Position numbers and translations under genes: made by a program. The notes under the pieces are model-generated. The model saw nothing but the letters and a program-made list of their open reading frames with translations. It did no database searches and had not been told where the DNA came from. Below, in pieces: positions 49,334-57,500 of a stretch of 64,000 bases of DNA. Positions within the stretch are counted from its first letter, which is position 1. Every line of letters starts with the position of its first letter. This DNA comes from DASUPK01 sp963821705. GTDB lineage: Bacteria > Actinomycetota > Thermoleophilia > Solirubrobacterales > 70-9. The stretch covers positions 248,001 to 312,000 of the forward strand of contig CAWGEV010000006.1 of NCBI GenBank assembly GCA_963821705.1, in the 5' to 3' direction.

Positions 49334-49725
49334 CTTCGCTCCGCGATCCGGCGGTCGGCGCGCCGCTTGGCGCCATCGGTGACGAAGCGCCCCCAGCGGC
49401 TGCGGTTCCCCGCCACCCAGCGATAGGCGCGGTCGACCGGACGCGGAAGGCGGGCGGCGGCGCCCGCGAGCGGCCCGCCTCCGGGAAGGCGCCGCAGTAG
49501 CGGCGAGAACGCCGCCCCCGCCGACTCGACCCTGCCGTGTTCGTCGGCGAAGTGCCAGGAGGCCATCTGCCGCTCGTGGAGCATGCCGTCCAACAGCCGG
49601 TCGGCCTCCTCGGTTCCGAGAGCGACGGGCCTGAGCGCCCGGCGCCGGTCCCAGGCCAGCACCTTGCCGAGACACCAGCGGCAGAAGCCGCAGTCCGAGT
49701 CGTAGATGACGATCGCCTTTTCCAT
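49330..49725 (-). CDS. DCC-type thiol-disulfide oxidoreductase-like protein (DUF393)
   Basis: This protein has 131 residues. MEKAIVIYDSDCGFCRWCLGKVLAWDRRRALRPVALGTEEADRLLDG contains the DxDCGFC motif with CxxC (Cys13/Cys16 region) of the DUF393/DCC family. QMASWHFADEHGRVESAGAAFSPLLRRLPGG is the second conserved part. The family is predicted to have a thioredoxin-like redox role. ATG 49725 is chosen; the frame extends upstream through the start region of the divergent catalase-like gene, which is unlikely to be coding. Confidence 0.83.
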   Translation of the reverse strand: MEKAIVIYDSDCGFCRWCLGKVLAWDRRRALRPVALGTEEADRLLDGMLHERQMASWHFADEHGRVESAGAAFSPLLRRLPGGGPLAGAAARLPRPVDRAYRWVAGNRSRWGRFVTDGAKRRADRRIAERS

Positions 49726-49759
49726 CCCCGAGGTGCCGGTATAGCTAGTCTCCGGGATC

Positions 49760-50692
49760 GTGGCGACCGCAACGATGTGGGAGGAGATCGTTGATGCACT
49801 GAACGCCGTCAACGGCGGCCCCCACCCCGGCCACCGCGCGGTCCACGCCAAGGGAACCGTCTGCACGGGCACCTTCAAGGCGACGCCCGAGGCCGCCAGG
49901 TTCTCCCGCGCCGCCCATTTCCAGGGCGAAACGGTCGAGACCCTGGTCCGCTTCTCCAACGCGAGCGGCCATCCGCGAACTCCCGATGCCGACCCTCTCG
50001 CCGGTCGTGGCATGGCGGTCAAGTTCCAGCTGCCCGACGGGGGGTCCACCGACATCGTCTCCGTTCCCCTCGTGGTCTTCTTCGCCCGCAACCCGGAGGA
50101 CTTCCTCGAGCTGACCCGGGCGCGCACCCCGGACCCGGAGACGGGGCAGCCCGACCCCGAGAAGCTCGGCGCCTATCTCGCGGCGCATCCCGAAGCCGGC
50201 GTCGCCCTGCAGAAGGGCATCCCCAAGCTCGCCCCCACGACCAGCTTCGCGACCTCGGACTACCGGGGGCTGCACGCCTTCGGGCTCGTCGACGCCAAAG
50301 GCGAGACCCACTGGGGCCGCTACACGTGGGAGCCGGAGGCGGGCACGGAGTATCTGACCGACGAGCAGCGCGAGGGCGCCGATCACGACTACCTTCAGGC
50401 CGAGATCCGCGAGCGCCTCGCCTCCGGCATCGCCCGCTTCACCCTCGAGTTCACCCTCGCCAACGAGGACGACCCGCTCGACGACCCGACCCAGGAATGG
50501 GAGGGCGAAAACGAGGTCGTCGAGCTCGGCGAGCTCGAGGTGATCGAGGTTCTCGAGGACGCCGAGACGCCCGACAATCCCCTGGTCTTCGACCCGATGC
50601 GCCTGACCGACGGCATCGAGCCCTCCGCGGACAAGATCCTCGCCGCGCGACCGAAGGCATACTCGGTCTCGATCGAGCGCCGCTGCGCCTAG
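49760..50692 (+). CDS. Catalase-related haem peroxidase
   Basis: This protein has 310 residues and starts at GTG 49760. It is the small catalase-fold (SrpA-like) peroxidase type: HPGHRAVHAKGTVCTGTFKATPEAARFSRAAHFQG with the distal His, VRFSNASGHPRTPDADPLAGRGMAVKFQLPDG, DIVSVPLVVFFARNPEDFLELTRAR, YRGLHAFGLVDAKGETHWGRYTWEPEAG, and VFDPMRLTDGIEPSADKILAARPKAYSVSIERR. The last block contains the R-x-x-x-Y proximal haem ligand (ARPKAY). It uses peroxides to oxidise an organic substrate. It is divergent from the DUF393 redox gene. Confidence 0.92.
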   Translation: MATATMWEEIVDALNAVNGGPHPGHRAVHAKGTVCTGTFKATPEAARFSRAAHFQGETVETLVRFSNASGHPRTPDADPLAGRGMAVKFQLPDGGSTDIVSVPLVVFFARNPEDFLELTRARTPDPETGQPDPEKLGAYLAAHPEAGVALQKGIPKLAPTTSFATSDYRGLHAFGLVDAKGETHWGRYTWEPEAGTEYLTDEQREGADHDYLQAEIRERLASGIARFTLEFTLANEDDPLDDPTQEWEGENEVVELGELEVIEVLEDAETPDNPLVFDPMRLTDGIEPSADKILAARPKAYSVSIERRCA

Positions 50693-51147
50693 TCGAAGGT
50701 GAGCACGAACGCCGGGTGGTCCGGCAGGATCCGCTCGATCTCCTCGTCGGAGGCCTTCGCGTCGATCCCCAGGAAGCCCTTCACCTCCCAGGACCACTTG
50801 TCCATGTAGGTCCGCATTAGCGGGAGCTTCTCGGAGTCGGGGACCTCGGTGGCGTGGAAATGGCGAACCTTGCGCCCGCTTCGCAGCTCGCCCTCTCCGG
50901 CCGCCCTCATGTTGCGCACCCACTGCGTCGTGCCGCGGGGGGCGAGCAGGTAGGTCTTGCCGTCGATCTCGAACGGGTTGACCGGGTTCGTGCGCATCTC
51001 GCCGCTCTTGCGGCCGCGCACGGCCAGGGTCTGGGAGCCGGCGACGCCGATGCCCAGCTTGTGAAGCCCCTTGAGCAGGGGGTTCATCACGTGCGCGGTG
51101 AACCAATCGGGCTTGTGGTAGAGCGCCTCTTCCGTCACGGCTCTCAC
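50689..51147 (-). CDS. Deazaflavin (F420)-dependent nitroreductase-family protein
   Basis: This protein has 152 residues. It is Ddn-like: PLLKGLHKLGIGVAGSQTLAVRGRKSGEMRTNPVNPFEIDGKTYLLAPRGTTQWVRNMRAAGEGELRSGRKVRHFHATEVPD. The GRKSG-x-x-RTNPV and RG-TTQWVRNMRAAGEGELR blocks are the F420-binding pattern of this family. It reduces quinones or other substrates with reduced F420. The 3' end overlaps the convergent catalase-like gene stop by 4 bp. Confidence 0.9.
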   Translation of the reverse strand: MRAVTEEALYHKPDWFTAHVMNPLLKGLHKLGIGVAGSQTLAVRGRKSGEMRTNPVNPFEIDGKTYLLAPRGTTQWVRNMRAAGEGELRSGRKVRHFHATEVPDSEKLPLMRTYMDKWSWEVKGFLGIDAKASDEEIERILPDHPAFVLTFD

Positions 51148-51248
51148 CCTACAGATGGGGGGCTCGCCGGCCGCGGAGTTTGTGGCCGCTGGTCCTGCTC
51201 TTCCACGTCAACCTCCACATCCACTGAGTTGGGGTAGGTTGCGCCGTC

Positions 51249-51746
51249 ATGGGTGACAGCGACGACACCGTCCGCTGGCCCGAGGGTCACAGCCCCGAGG
51301 AGTCGGTCTTCCATGCGGTCAACGAGCTCCAGATCCCGGCCGACCCGGAGGTCGTCTGGGCCTGGATCGTGCGCCCCGACCTCTGGCCGACCTACTACTC
51401 GAACGCCAAGTTCATCAAGCACCTGGGCGGGCCCTGGCCCAAGCTCGAGCTCGGCAGCCGCTTCCGCTGGTTCAGCTTCGGCGCCTTCGTCACCTCCGAG
51501 GTGATCGAGTACGAGCCCGGACAGAGGATCGCCTGGAACGCGAAGGTGATCGGCGGCAGGGGTCACCACGGCTGGGTCCTGAGACGCAAGGACGGCGGCA
51601 CCTTCGTCCGCACCGAGGAGACCCAGAAGGGCTGGGGCATCACCCTCGCCAAGCCGGTGCTGCGGCCGACGATGGTGCGCGTGCACCAGCGCTGGCTCGA
51701 GGGCCTCTCGAAGGTGGCGTCCGAGGGGCCGCCGCCCGCCCCGTAG
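51249..51746 (+). CDS. SRPBCC-family (START-like) protein
   Basis: This protein has 165 residues. SVFHAVNELQIPADPEVVWAWIVRPDLWPTYYSNAKFIKHLGGPWPKLELGSRFRWFSFGAFVTSEVIEYEPGQRIAWNAKVIGGRGHHGWVLRRKDGGTFVRTEETQKGW has the strand order and W-rich pattern of the SRPBCC ligand-binding fold (polyketide cyclase-type). Ligand or substrate unknown. It is 30 bp upstream of the M32 carboxypeptidase gene on the same strand. Confidence 0.85.
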   Translation: MGDSDDTVRWPEGHSPEESVFHAVNELQIPADPEVVWAWIVRPDLWPTYYSNAKFIKHLGGPWPKLELGSRFRWFSFGAFVTSEVIEYEPGQRIAWNAKVIGGRGHHGWVLRRKDGGTFVRTEETQKGWGITLAKPVLRPTMVRVHQRWLEGLSKVASEGPPPAP

Positions 51747-51776
51747 CCGGCGTCGCCGGCCCTCTACATTCAGGTC

Positions 51777-53288
51777 ATGGGCGCGCTCGAAGACCTCCGC
51801 GACCGCCTCGGTGAGATCCACGACCTGAGCCGCGCCGCCTCGCTGCTCGCCTGGGACGAGCGGACGATGATGCCGGCCGCCGGTGCCGAGGCCCGCGCCG
51901 AGACCCTGGCGAGCCTCGCGCGGGTCCGCCACGACATGTTCATCGACGACGAGATCGGCCGCCTGATCGACGAGGTCCGGTCGGCCACCGGCGAGGCACC
52001 GCCCGGGGAGTCGATCGAGAGCGACCTCGTCCGCGTCGTCGCCCGCGACTGGGAGAAGGCACGTCGCGTCCCATCCGAGCTCCGCGCCGAGCTCGCCCGG
52101 GCCAGCTCGATCGCGGAGAACGCCTGGGTGGAGGCCAAGCGAGAGTCGGACTTCGCGATGCTCCTCCCCCACCTGACGAAGAACGTCGAGCTGACCCGGC
52201 GATACGCGGAGTGCTACGACGGGTTCCCGGGCTTCTCGCATCCCTACGACCCGCTGCTCGACGAGTACGAGCCGGAGATGACCACCGAGCGGATGCGGGC
52301 CGTGCTCGCGGACCTGCGAGAGGGCCTCGTGCCGCTGGTGAGCGAGGCGACCTCGAACGGCGCTGGCCCGGACGATCCGTTCCGCGGCGAGTTCCCTGCG
52401 GAATCCCAGCGCGAGCTGGTCGTGGAGATGATCTCCGAGCTCCCCTTCCCGGAGGGCTCCTGGAGGATCGATCCGACCGAGCACCCCTTCGCGATCTCGA
52501 TCGGCCGCGGCGACGTCCGGCTCACGACCCGCTACGACGAGGGCAACCTGGCGATGGCGCTGTTCAGCGCGATGCATGAGTCGGGACACGGCCTGTACGA
52601 ATCGGGCGTCGATCCGGAGCTCCGGCGGACCCCGCTCGCCAAGCCCCGCTCGCTCGGGCTTCACGAGTCCCAGAGCCGGCTCTGGGAGAACTGGGTCGCC
52701 CGCAGCCGCCCCTACCTGGAGCGCCTGCTGCCGCGCCTGCGCGAGCGGTTCCCGGGCGCATTCGACGGCATCGAGCCCGCGGAGCTCGACCGGGCCGCCA
52801 ACCGGGTCGAGCGCTCCCTGATCCGAATCGAGGCCGATGAGGTGACCTACAACCTCCACATCCTGATCCGCTTCGAGCTCGAGCTGGAGATCTTCGAGGG
52901 GAAGCTCGCGCTGGAGGACCTGCCCGAGGCCTGGAACGCGCGCTATCGCGACTACCTGGAGCTCGAGGTTCCGGACGACGCGCACGGCGTCCTCCAGGAC
53001 GTCCACTGGCCCAGCGGGGCGTTCGGCTACTTCCCGACCTACAGCCTGGGCAACATCATCGGGGGGCAGCTCTGGGAGGCCGCCGAGAGGGACCTCGGCG
53101 ACCTGCCCGCGCGAATCTCGGATGCGGACCTGGCCTCGATCGGCGAGTGGCTCCGCGATCACGTCCACCGGCATGGGCGCCGCCTCTCGCCGGCCGAGAT
53201 CCTCGAGCGCGCCGGGTGCGGGGAGCTCTCCGTCGAGCCGCTCCTCGCTCATTTGCGCGAGCGAGTCGATTTGGCCATTCGGGCATGA
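51777..53288 (+). CDS. M32-family metallocarboxypeptidase
   Basis: This protein has 503 residues. The zinc motif HESGH is His267-Glu268-Ser269-Gly270-His271, in ALFSAMHESGHGLYESGVDPELRRTPLA. The third ligand region is GLHESQSRLWENWVARS, and ADEVTYNLHILIRFELELEIFEGKL and DVHWPSGAFGYFPTYSLGNIIGGQLWEAA are family blocks. Length is normal. It removes C-terminal amino acids from peptides, broad specificity, in the cytoplasm. Confidence 0.95.
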   Translation: MGALEDLRDRLGEIHDLSRAASLLAWDERTMMPAAGAEARAETLASLARVRHDMFIDDEIGRLIDEVRSATGEAPPGESIESDLVRVVARDWEKARRVPSELRAELARASSIAENAWVEAKRESDFAMLLPHLTKNVELTRRYAECYDGFPGFSHPYDPLLDEYEPEMTTERMRAVLADLREGLVPLVSEATSNGAGPDDPFRGEFPAESQRELVVEMISELPFPEGSWRIDPTEHPFAISIGRGDVRLTTRYDEGNLAMALFSAMHESGHGLYESGVDPELRRTPLAKPRSLGLHESQSRLWENWVARSRPYLERLLPRLRERFPGAFDGIEPAELDRAANRVERSLIRIEADEVTYNLHILIRFELELEIFEGKLALEDLPEAWNARYRDYLELEVPDDAHGVLQDVHWPSGAFGYFPTYSLGNIIGGQLWEAAERDLGDLPARISDADLASIGEWLRDHVHRHGRRLSPAEILERAGCGELSVEPLLAHLRERVDLAIRA

Positions 53289-53314
53289 GAAGACAACAGA
53301 TGGTGAACATCGGG

Positions 53315-53327
53315 CCGCAAATTGCGG
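53315..53327. promoter_or_regulatory. 13-bp palindrome upstream of hydrolase gene
   Basis: CCGCAA-A-TTGCGG is a perfect inverted repeat in the 55-bp gap between the carboxypeptidase and hydrolase genes, 16 bp before ATG 53344. It could be an operator; nothing else identifies the binding protein. Confidence 0.35.
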
Positions 53328-53343
53328 ATATCTTGGACGGGCG

Positions 53344-54198
53344 ATGACCGAGGTAGGGCGTAGAAACGGCGTGTACGGAGGCTGGACACGGGTGGGCACA
53401 GACCGGGTCTTCGTCCGGGTGCCCGCAGAGCTCAAGCGGCGGTCCGCCGATCGCCCGAACGGGAACGGCAACGGGAACGGCTCGGTTCCCGGGCTCGAGG
53501 ACACCCCGATCGTGCTCGTCCACGGCCTCTCCTCGAGCCGGACGCTGAAGCCGCTGATCAAGGCGCTCGGCACCAGGAGGCCCGTCTTCGCCCCCGACCT
53601 TCCCGGCTTCGGGATGAGCGATCAGCCGATCCATCCCCTCGACGTCCCCGAGCTCGCGGACGCCCTGCGCCGCTGGCTGATCGACAACCACCTTTCACCC
53701 GCGATCGTCGTGGGGGTCGCGTTCGGCTGCCAGGTCGCGATCGACCTCGCGGCCGGCTACCCGGCCTCGGTGGACCGCCTCGTGCTGGTCGGGCCCACCT
53801 GCGACCCTGAGGTGCGGACTCCGGGGAGTCTGGCGCTCCGCTGGGCCCGCAACGCCCCCCACACCTCGCCGCGATTGGCGCCGACGGTCGTGCACGACTT
53901 CATCGACGCCGGCCCGTGGCGGAGCGTCCGCACCCTGCGGCGCGCGCTCGAGGATCCGGTCGAGGGCAAGCTCGGCGACATCGAGGCTCCCACGCTCGTG
54001 GTCCGCCCCGAGCGTGATCACCTCGCTCCGGCGGCCTGGACCGAGCGGGTGGCGGAGCTGATCCCCGATGCCGAGCTCGTCGTCCTGCCCAAGGCGTCTC
54101 ACGCGATCGGCCCACGGGCGGCCGCCCGGCTGACCGCCCTGCTGGTCCCCTTCCTCGCCGCCGACGACGAGACGGTGGAGGAGACCCCGGCCGGATAG
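53344..54198 (+). CDS. Alpha/beta hydrolase-fold protein without Ser nucleophile
   Basis: This protein has 284 residues. The fold is clear: TPIVLVHGLSSSRTLKPLIKALGTRRPVFAPDLPGFGMSDQP, LADALRRWLIDNHLSPAIVVGVAFGCQVAIDLAAGYP, LVLVGPTCDP, PTLVVRPERDHLAP and LPKASHAIGP (His). The nucleophile elbow reads GVAFG instead of GHSFG, so Ala stands where Ser is expected. Unless another residue takes over, it should not hydrolyse by the usual mechanism. It may bind a ligand or act as a non-hydrolytic member. NGNGNGNG near residue 42 is a flexible linker. Confidence 0.82.
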   Translation: MTEVGRRNGVYGGWTRVGTDRVFVRVPAELKRRSADRPNGNGNGNGSVPGLEDTPIVLVHGLSSSRTLKPLIKALGTRRPVFAPDLPGFGMSDQPIHPLDVPELADALRRWLIDNHLSPAIVVGVAFGCQVAIDLAAGYPASVDRLVLVGPTCDPEVRTPGSLALRWARNAPHTSPRLAPTVVHDFIDAGPWRSVRTLRRALEDPVEGKLGDIEAPTLVVRPERDHLAPAAWTERVAELIPDAELVVLPKASHAIGPRAAARLTALLVPFLAADDETVEETPAG

Positions 54199-54207
54199 GC
54201 TCGGAGC

Positions 54208-54690
54208 GTGGAGCTCGAGCGGCACAGGGGCTGGATCCGCTTCGGGCTGATCTACCTGGCCGTGACCATCGGCTGGCTCGCCGTTTGGATCCTCCTCGCC
54301 CCGAAGGGCTTCTACGACAACTTCCCGGGCGGCTCGATCCACTGGGTCGACGCCCTGCCGCCCTACAACGAGCACCTGGAGCGGGACTTCGGTGCCGCCG
54401 CGCTCGGCCTCGCCATCCTGGCGGCGCTGGCCGCGCTCTGGATGGAGCAGAGGCTGGTCCAGGCCGCTGCGATCTCGCTGTTCGCGGCCGGCCTTCCCCA
54501 CCTCGCCTACCACGCGACCACCACTGGCAGCTACTCGACCGGCGACAATGTCGCCAGCCTCTTCGGCCTCACTCTCGACGTGGTCTTCCCGCTGGCGATC
54601 CTCTACCTGGCCAGCGACCACGCCCAGGGGCGGAGGAGGGTCAGGTCCGCGGTGGCGGCTGGGTCTCAGCCGCAGCCCGGTCGATCTTGA
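54208..54690 (+). CDS. Four-helix membrane protein of unknown function
   Basis: This protein has 160 residues and starts at GTG 54208, 9 bp after the hydrolase stop. Helices: IRFGLIYLAVTIGWLAVWILLAP, AALGLAILAALAALWME, AISLFAAGLPHLAYHATT and VASLFGLTLDVVFPLAILYLAS. A conserved-looking loop, GFYDNFPGGSIHWVDALPPYNEHLERDFG, lies outside between helices 1 and 2. No family named with confidence. Its 3' end overlaps the convergent PRC-barrel-like gene by 50 bp. Confidence 0.72.
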   Translation: MELERHRGWIRFGLIYLAVTIGWLAVWILLAPKGFYDNFPGGSIHWVDALPPYNEHLERDFGAAALGLAILAALAALWMEQRLVQAAAISLFAAGLPHLAYHATTTGSYSTGDNVASLFGLTLDVVFPLAILYLASDHAQGRRRVRSAVAAGSQPQPGRS

Positions 54691-54901
54691 GCAGCACCCC
54701 GCGCTCGAAGATCTCCTCGACGTACTCGGCCTCGACGAAGCGGGGTCCGGCATCGGTCTGGACGACGATCCCGTCGAAGATGTCCTGGTCAGGAGCGGCC
54801 CGCACCTCCGTGACCTTCCCGATCGGGTCACCGTCGCACGAGTAACACTCAGCGCCCTCGCCGAGCTCCAGGTACGAGGTGGGCGCACCGAGATCGTCCA
54901 T
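54641..54901 (-). CDS. PRC-barrel-like small protein
   Basis: This protein has 86 residues. APTSYLELGEGAECYSCDGDPIGKVTEVRAAPDQDIFDGIVVQTDAGPRFVEAEYVEEIFERGVLLKIDR follows the strand pattern of PRC-barrel/DUF2171 proteins (G-x-x-V-x-x-x-DG-x-PIGKV, then FDG-IVV, then V-x-A-x-x-V-x-x-I). The CYSC pair is an extra feature. Function unknown. It overlaps the convergent membrane protein gene by 50 bp, unusually long for two real genes. Confidence 0.68.
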   Translation of the reverse strand: MDDLGAPTSYLELGEGAECYSCDGDPIGKVTEVRAAPDQDIFDGIVVQTDAGPRFVEAEYVEEIFERGVLLKIDRAAAETQPPPRT

Positions 54902-54941
54902 CAGGCTGAGGCTAGCGCCCCCGCCTGAAAGGATCCGAGCA

Positions 54942-55799
54942 ATGGACTTCGGCGTTTCCTACTTTCCCACCGACGAGGCGATCGAGCCCGCGGAGCTGGC
55001 CCGCATGGCCGAGGAGCGCGGCTTCGAGTCGGTGTTCGTAACGGAGCACACCCACATCCCGGCGAGCCGCGAGACGGCGTACCCGGCGGGCGGCGAGCTG
55101 CCGCGCGAGTACTTCCGGATCTACGACCCCTTCGTCTCGCTCATGTCGATGGCCGCCGCGACCCAGACGATCAAGGTCGGGACGGCGATCTGCCTGCTGG
55201 TCGAGCGCGATCCGATCACCACTGCCAAGGAGGTGTCCTCGGTGGACCGGCTCTCCGGCGGCCGCATGCTGTTCGGCATCGGCGCGGGGTGGAACCTCGA
55301 GGAGATGCGAAACCACGGCACCGACCCGCAGAGGCGCTTCAAGCTGATGCGCGAGCGGGTGGAGGCGTGCAAGGAGATGTGGGCGAACGAGGAGGCCGGC
55401 TACCACGGCGAGTTCGTCGACTTTGACCGGATCGTCTCCAGGCCGGCCCCGCTCCAGGTCCCGCACCCGCCGATCCTGGTGGGAGGCAACGGCCCCAACG
55501 TCCTGCGGCGGGTATTGGCCTACGGCGACGGCTGGTTCCCGAACCGGATCCCGCCGGATGACGGGATGATCGCGCGCATCGAGGAGCTTCAGCGCCTCGG
55601 CGGGGAGGCCGGGCGCGGCGGCATCCCGGTCACCCTTCAGATCCCGCCGCGCGACCCGGCGGTGCTGGAGCGATACGAGCAGGCGGGAGTCACCCGGACC
55701 GTCCACATGCTGCGCGCCGAGGACGCGGCGGACGCCGGCAGTGCGGAGCGCAAGCTCGACGAGTGGACGGAGCGAATGCGCGCCTACAACGCCGGCTGA
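54942..55799 (+). CDS. LLM-class F420-dependent oxidoreductase
   Basis: This protein has 285 residues. ATG 54942 follows GAAAGGA, 10 bases before, and gives MDFGVSYFPTDEAIEPAELARMAEERGFESVFVTEHTHIP, a normal family start. KVGTAICLLVERDPITTAKEVSSVDRLSGGRMLFGIGAGWNLEEMRNHGTDPQRRFKLMRERVEACKEMW and HPPILVGGNGPNVLRRVLAYGDGWFPN are highly typical of actinobacterial F420-dependent LLM enzymes. Substrate unknown. Confidence 0.93.
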   Translation: MDFGVSYFPTDEAIEPAELARMAEERGFESVFVTEHTHIPASRETAYPAGGELPREYFRIYDPFVSLMSMAAATQTIKVGTAICLLVERDPITTAKEVSSVDRLSGGRMLFGIGAGWNLEEMRNHGTDPQRRFKLMRERVEACKEMWANEEAGYHGEFVDFDRIVSRPAPLQVPHPPILVGGNGPNVLRRVLAYGDGWFPNRIPPDDGMIARIEELQRLGGEAGRGGIPVTLQIPPRDPAVLERYEQAGVTRTVHMLRAEDAADAGSAERKLDEWTERMRAYNAG

Positions 55800-55838
55800 G
55801 CCGGAATCCGCCACACCCGCCAGTACGATCGCGCCGCG

Positions 55839-56231
55839 ATGTACCACTTCTGGCTCGTCCTTCACCTGTTCTCCGCCGCCTCCCTCTTCGCCGCGCTCGT
55901 CGCCTCCGGCTCACTGGTGTACGGGGCGACCATGAGCCCCGGGGTGCTGCGCACCTCCACGGGGCTGGCGTATGTCGGCCTCGTCGGCGTGTTCGTCTTC
56001 GGCATCGCCCTCGCGATCGACGCCGACGGCTACGAGCTCTATGACGGCTGGATCCTGATCGCGCTGGGACTCTGGCTCGCCGCCGGCTACCTGGGCGACA
56101 AGGTCTTCAGGGCCTACAAGGAGGCGGGAGAGAGCGGGTCCCTCCCCGCGGGCCTATCCAGGCTCTACTGGATCAACGTCGTGGTGATCGTCCTGATGCT
56201 CGCCGACATGGTGTGGAAGCCATGGGCATAG
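55839..56231 (+). CDS. Small membrane protein (DUF2269-like)
   Basis: This protein has 130 residues. Helices: YHFWLVLHLFSAASLFAALVASGSLVYG, TGLAYVGLVGVFVFGIALAID, GWILIALGLWLAAGYLGDKVF and WINVVVIVLMLADMVWKP. The His in the first helix and four-helix layout recall small integral membrane proteins of the DUF2269 or haem-copper assembly type, but I cannot fix the family. It overlaps the next gene by 10 bp and probably forms a complex with it. Confidence 0.65.
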   Translation: MYHFWLVLHLFSAASLFAALVASGSLVYGATMSPGVLRTSTGLAYVGLVGVFVFGIALAIDADGYELYDGWILIALGLWLAAGYLGDKVFRAYKEAGESGSLPAGLSRLYWINVVVIVLMLADMVWKPWA

Positions 56232-56698
56232 CGCTGCTCACAGCCCTGATCCGCCCGGACGAGTGGAAGCTCCCGATGTTCGTCCACGTCCTCGGCGCGC
56301 TCACCCTCGTCGGGGCGCTGGCAGTCTCCGCCATCGCGCTGATCGGCGCCTGGCGCAGCAACTCAGGCGCCCTCACCCGGCTCGGCTTCATGACCCTCTT
56401 CTACGGCGCGATTCCGGGCTGGATCGTGATGCGGGGCGGCGCCCAGTGGATTCAGCACAAGGAGGGCCTGGACAACGACAAGGTCAAGCTGACCTGGCTC
56501 GACATCGGCTTCACCATGGCCGACATGGGCTTCGTCCTGCTGATCGTCTCGACCGTGATCGGCGGCCTGATGGTGCGGCGGATCAGGGCCTCGGGCAGCC
56601 CGTCGCCCGTCCCGACGCGGATCGCGACCGGCCTGGTCTCGCTGCTCCTGATCGGCTACCTGGTCGCCGTCTGGGCGATGGCGGCAAAACCGACCTAG
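56222..56698 (+). CDS. Small membrane protein of unknown function
   Basis: This protein has 158 residues. ATG 56222 is chosen; GTG 56213 adds three residues. Helices: FVHVLGALTLVGALAVSAIALIGAW, FMTLFYGAIPGWIVMRGGAQWIQ, WLDIGFTMADMGFVLLIVSTVIGGLMV and IATGLVSLLLIGYLVAVWAM. The first helix begins with KLPMFVHVLGA, similar in style to the preceding gene. The two overlapping genes look like a pair. Function unknown. Confidence 0.7.
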   Translation: MGIALLTALIRPDEWKLPMFVHVLGALTLVGALAVSAIALIGAWRSNSGALTRLGFMTLFYGAIPGWIVMRGGAQWIQHKEGLDNDKVKLTWLDIGFTMADMGFVLLIVSTVIGGLMVRRIRASGSPSPVPTRIATGLVSLLLIGYLVAVWAMAAKPT

Positions 56699-57432
56699 CC
56701 CGAGAGCAGCTTCCCGAGCGTCCCGCTCGCGCTCGACGCGGCGCCACCGCCTGAGCCGCCGGCGGCGGTGCTGGTCACCCTGCCCTCGGACGGCTGGATC
56801 AGCAGCCAGCCCTTGCCGCTGAAGGCCATCTGCACGGTCTCTCCGGAGCCGCGCCCGATGAAGGTCTTCAGGTTGACGTCGGTCTTCACGGAGGTCTTGA
56901 CGCCCCCGGACCAGGTGATCGCGGCCTGCGGGTCGGCGAAGGTCTCGTCGCCGTCGAGCTCGAGCAGGACGGGCGGTCCGTCGGAGAGGATCGCGACGTA
57001 GCCGGAGCCGGAGAGGTGGGTGTTGAAGAGCCCGCCCCCCATGAACCCCGAGACTCCCTCGACCTTCTTGATGTCCCAGTCGATGTCGGCGTCGAAGGCC
57101 AGGAGGTTGGCGCCGTTGACGGTGATCGCCTCGTCGGAGAGCTTCACGAGCTGGATCTCCTGCGCGAGGTCGGCGAGGAAGACCTCGCCGCTGCCGGAGA
57201 TCTTCATGAGCTGGGCCCCTTCTCCCGTGACCGCCTTCTTCGCCATCCGCTTGAGGCCGCCCGAGCCGGCGTGCTCGAACTTGACGTCGCCCTGGTAGGC
57301 GACCATCGACCCGAGCTTCGCCTGAATCGTCTCCCCCGAGAGGTTCACCTTGACCATCTTCGAGCCCTGCATCGCAAAGGGCTCCTTGCCCGCCGTCTCC
57401 TTGAACTCCTTCAGGGCTGCCTCGACCGCCAT
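56695..57432 (-). CDS. AIM24-family protein
   Basis: This protein has 245 residues. FAMQGSKMVKVNLSGETIQAKLGSMVAYQGDVKFEHAGSGGLKRMAKKAVTGEGAQLMKISGSGEVFLADLAQEIQLVKL is the typical beginning of the AIM24/DUF124 family (tryptophan RNA-binding attenuator-like fold). TVNGANLLAFDADIDWDIKKVEG, GFMGGGLFNTHLSGSGYVAI and VNLKTFIGRGSGETVQMAFSGKGWLLIQPSEG complete it. Cellular role in bacteria is unsettled. The tail is Gly/Ser-rich. The stop overlaps the convergent membrane gene by 4 bp. Confidence 0.92.
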   Translation of the reverse strand: MAVEAALKEFKETAGKEPFAMQGSKMVKVNLSGETIQAKLGSMVAYQGDVKFEHAGSGGLKRMAKKAVTGEGAQLMKISGSGEVFLADLAQEIQLVKLSDEAITVNGANLLAFDADIDWDIKKVEGVSGFMGGGLFNTHLSGSGYVAILSDGPPVLLELDGDETFADPQAAITWSGGVKTSVKTDVNLKTFIGRGSGETVQMAFSGKGWLLIQPSEGRVTSTAAGGSGGGAASSASGTLGKLLSG

Positions 57433-57500
57433 GCGACCTCCTGTCCGTTTCGATATCGGGCCGGGAGCCTAGCCCCCTTTGTTGTCATCAGGTCGCGGCT

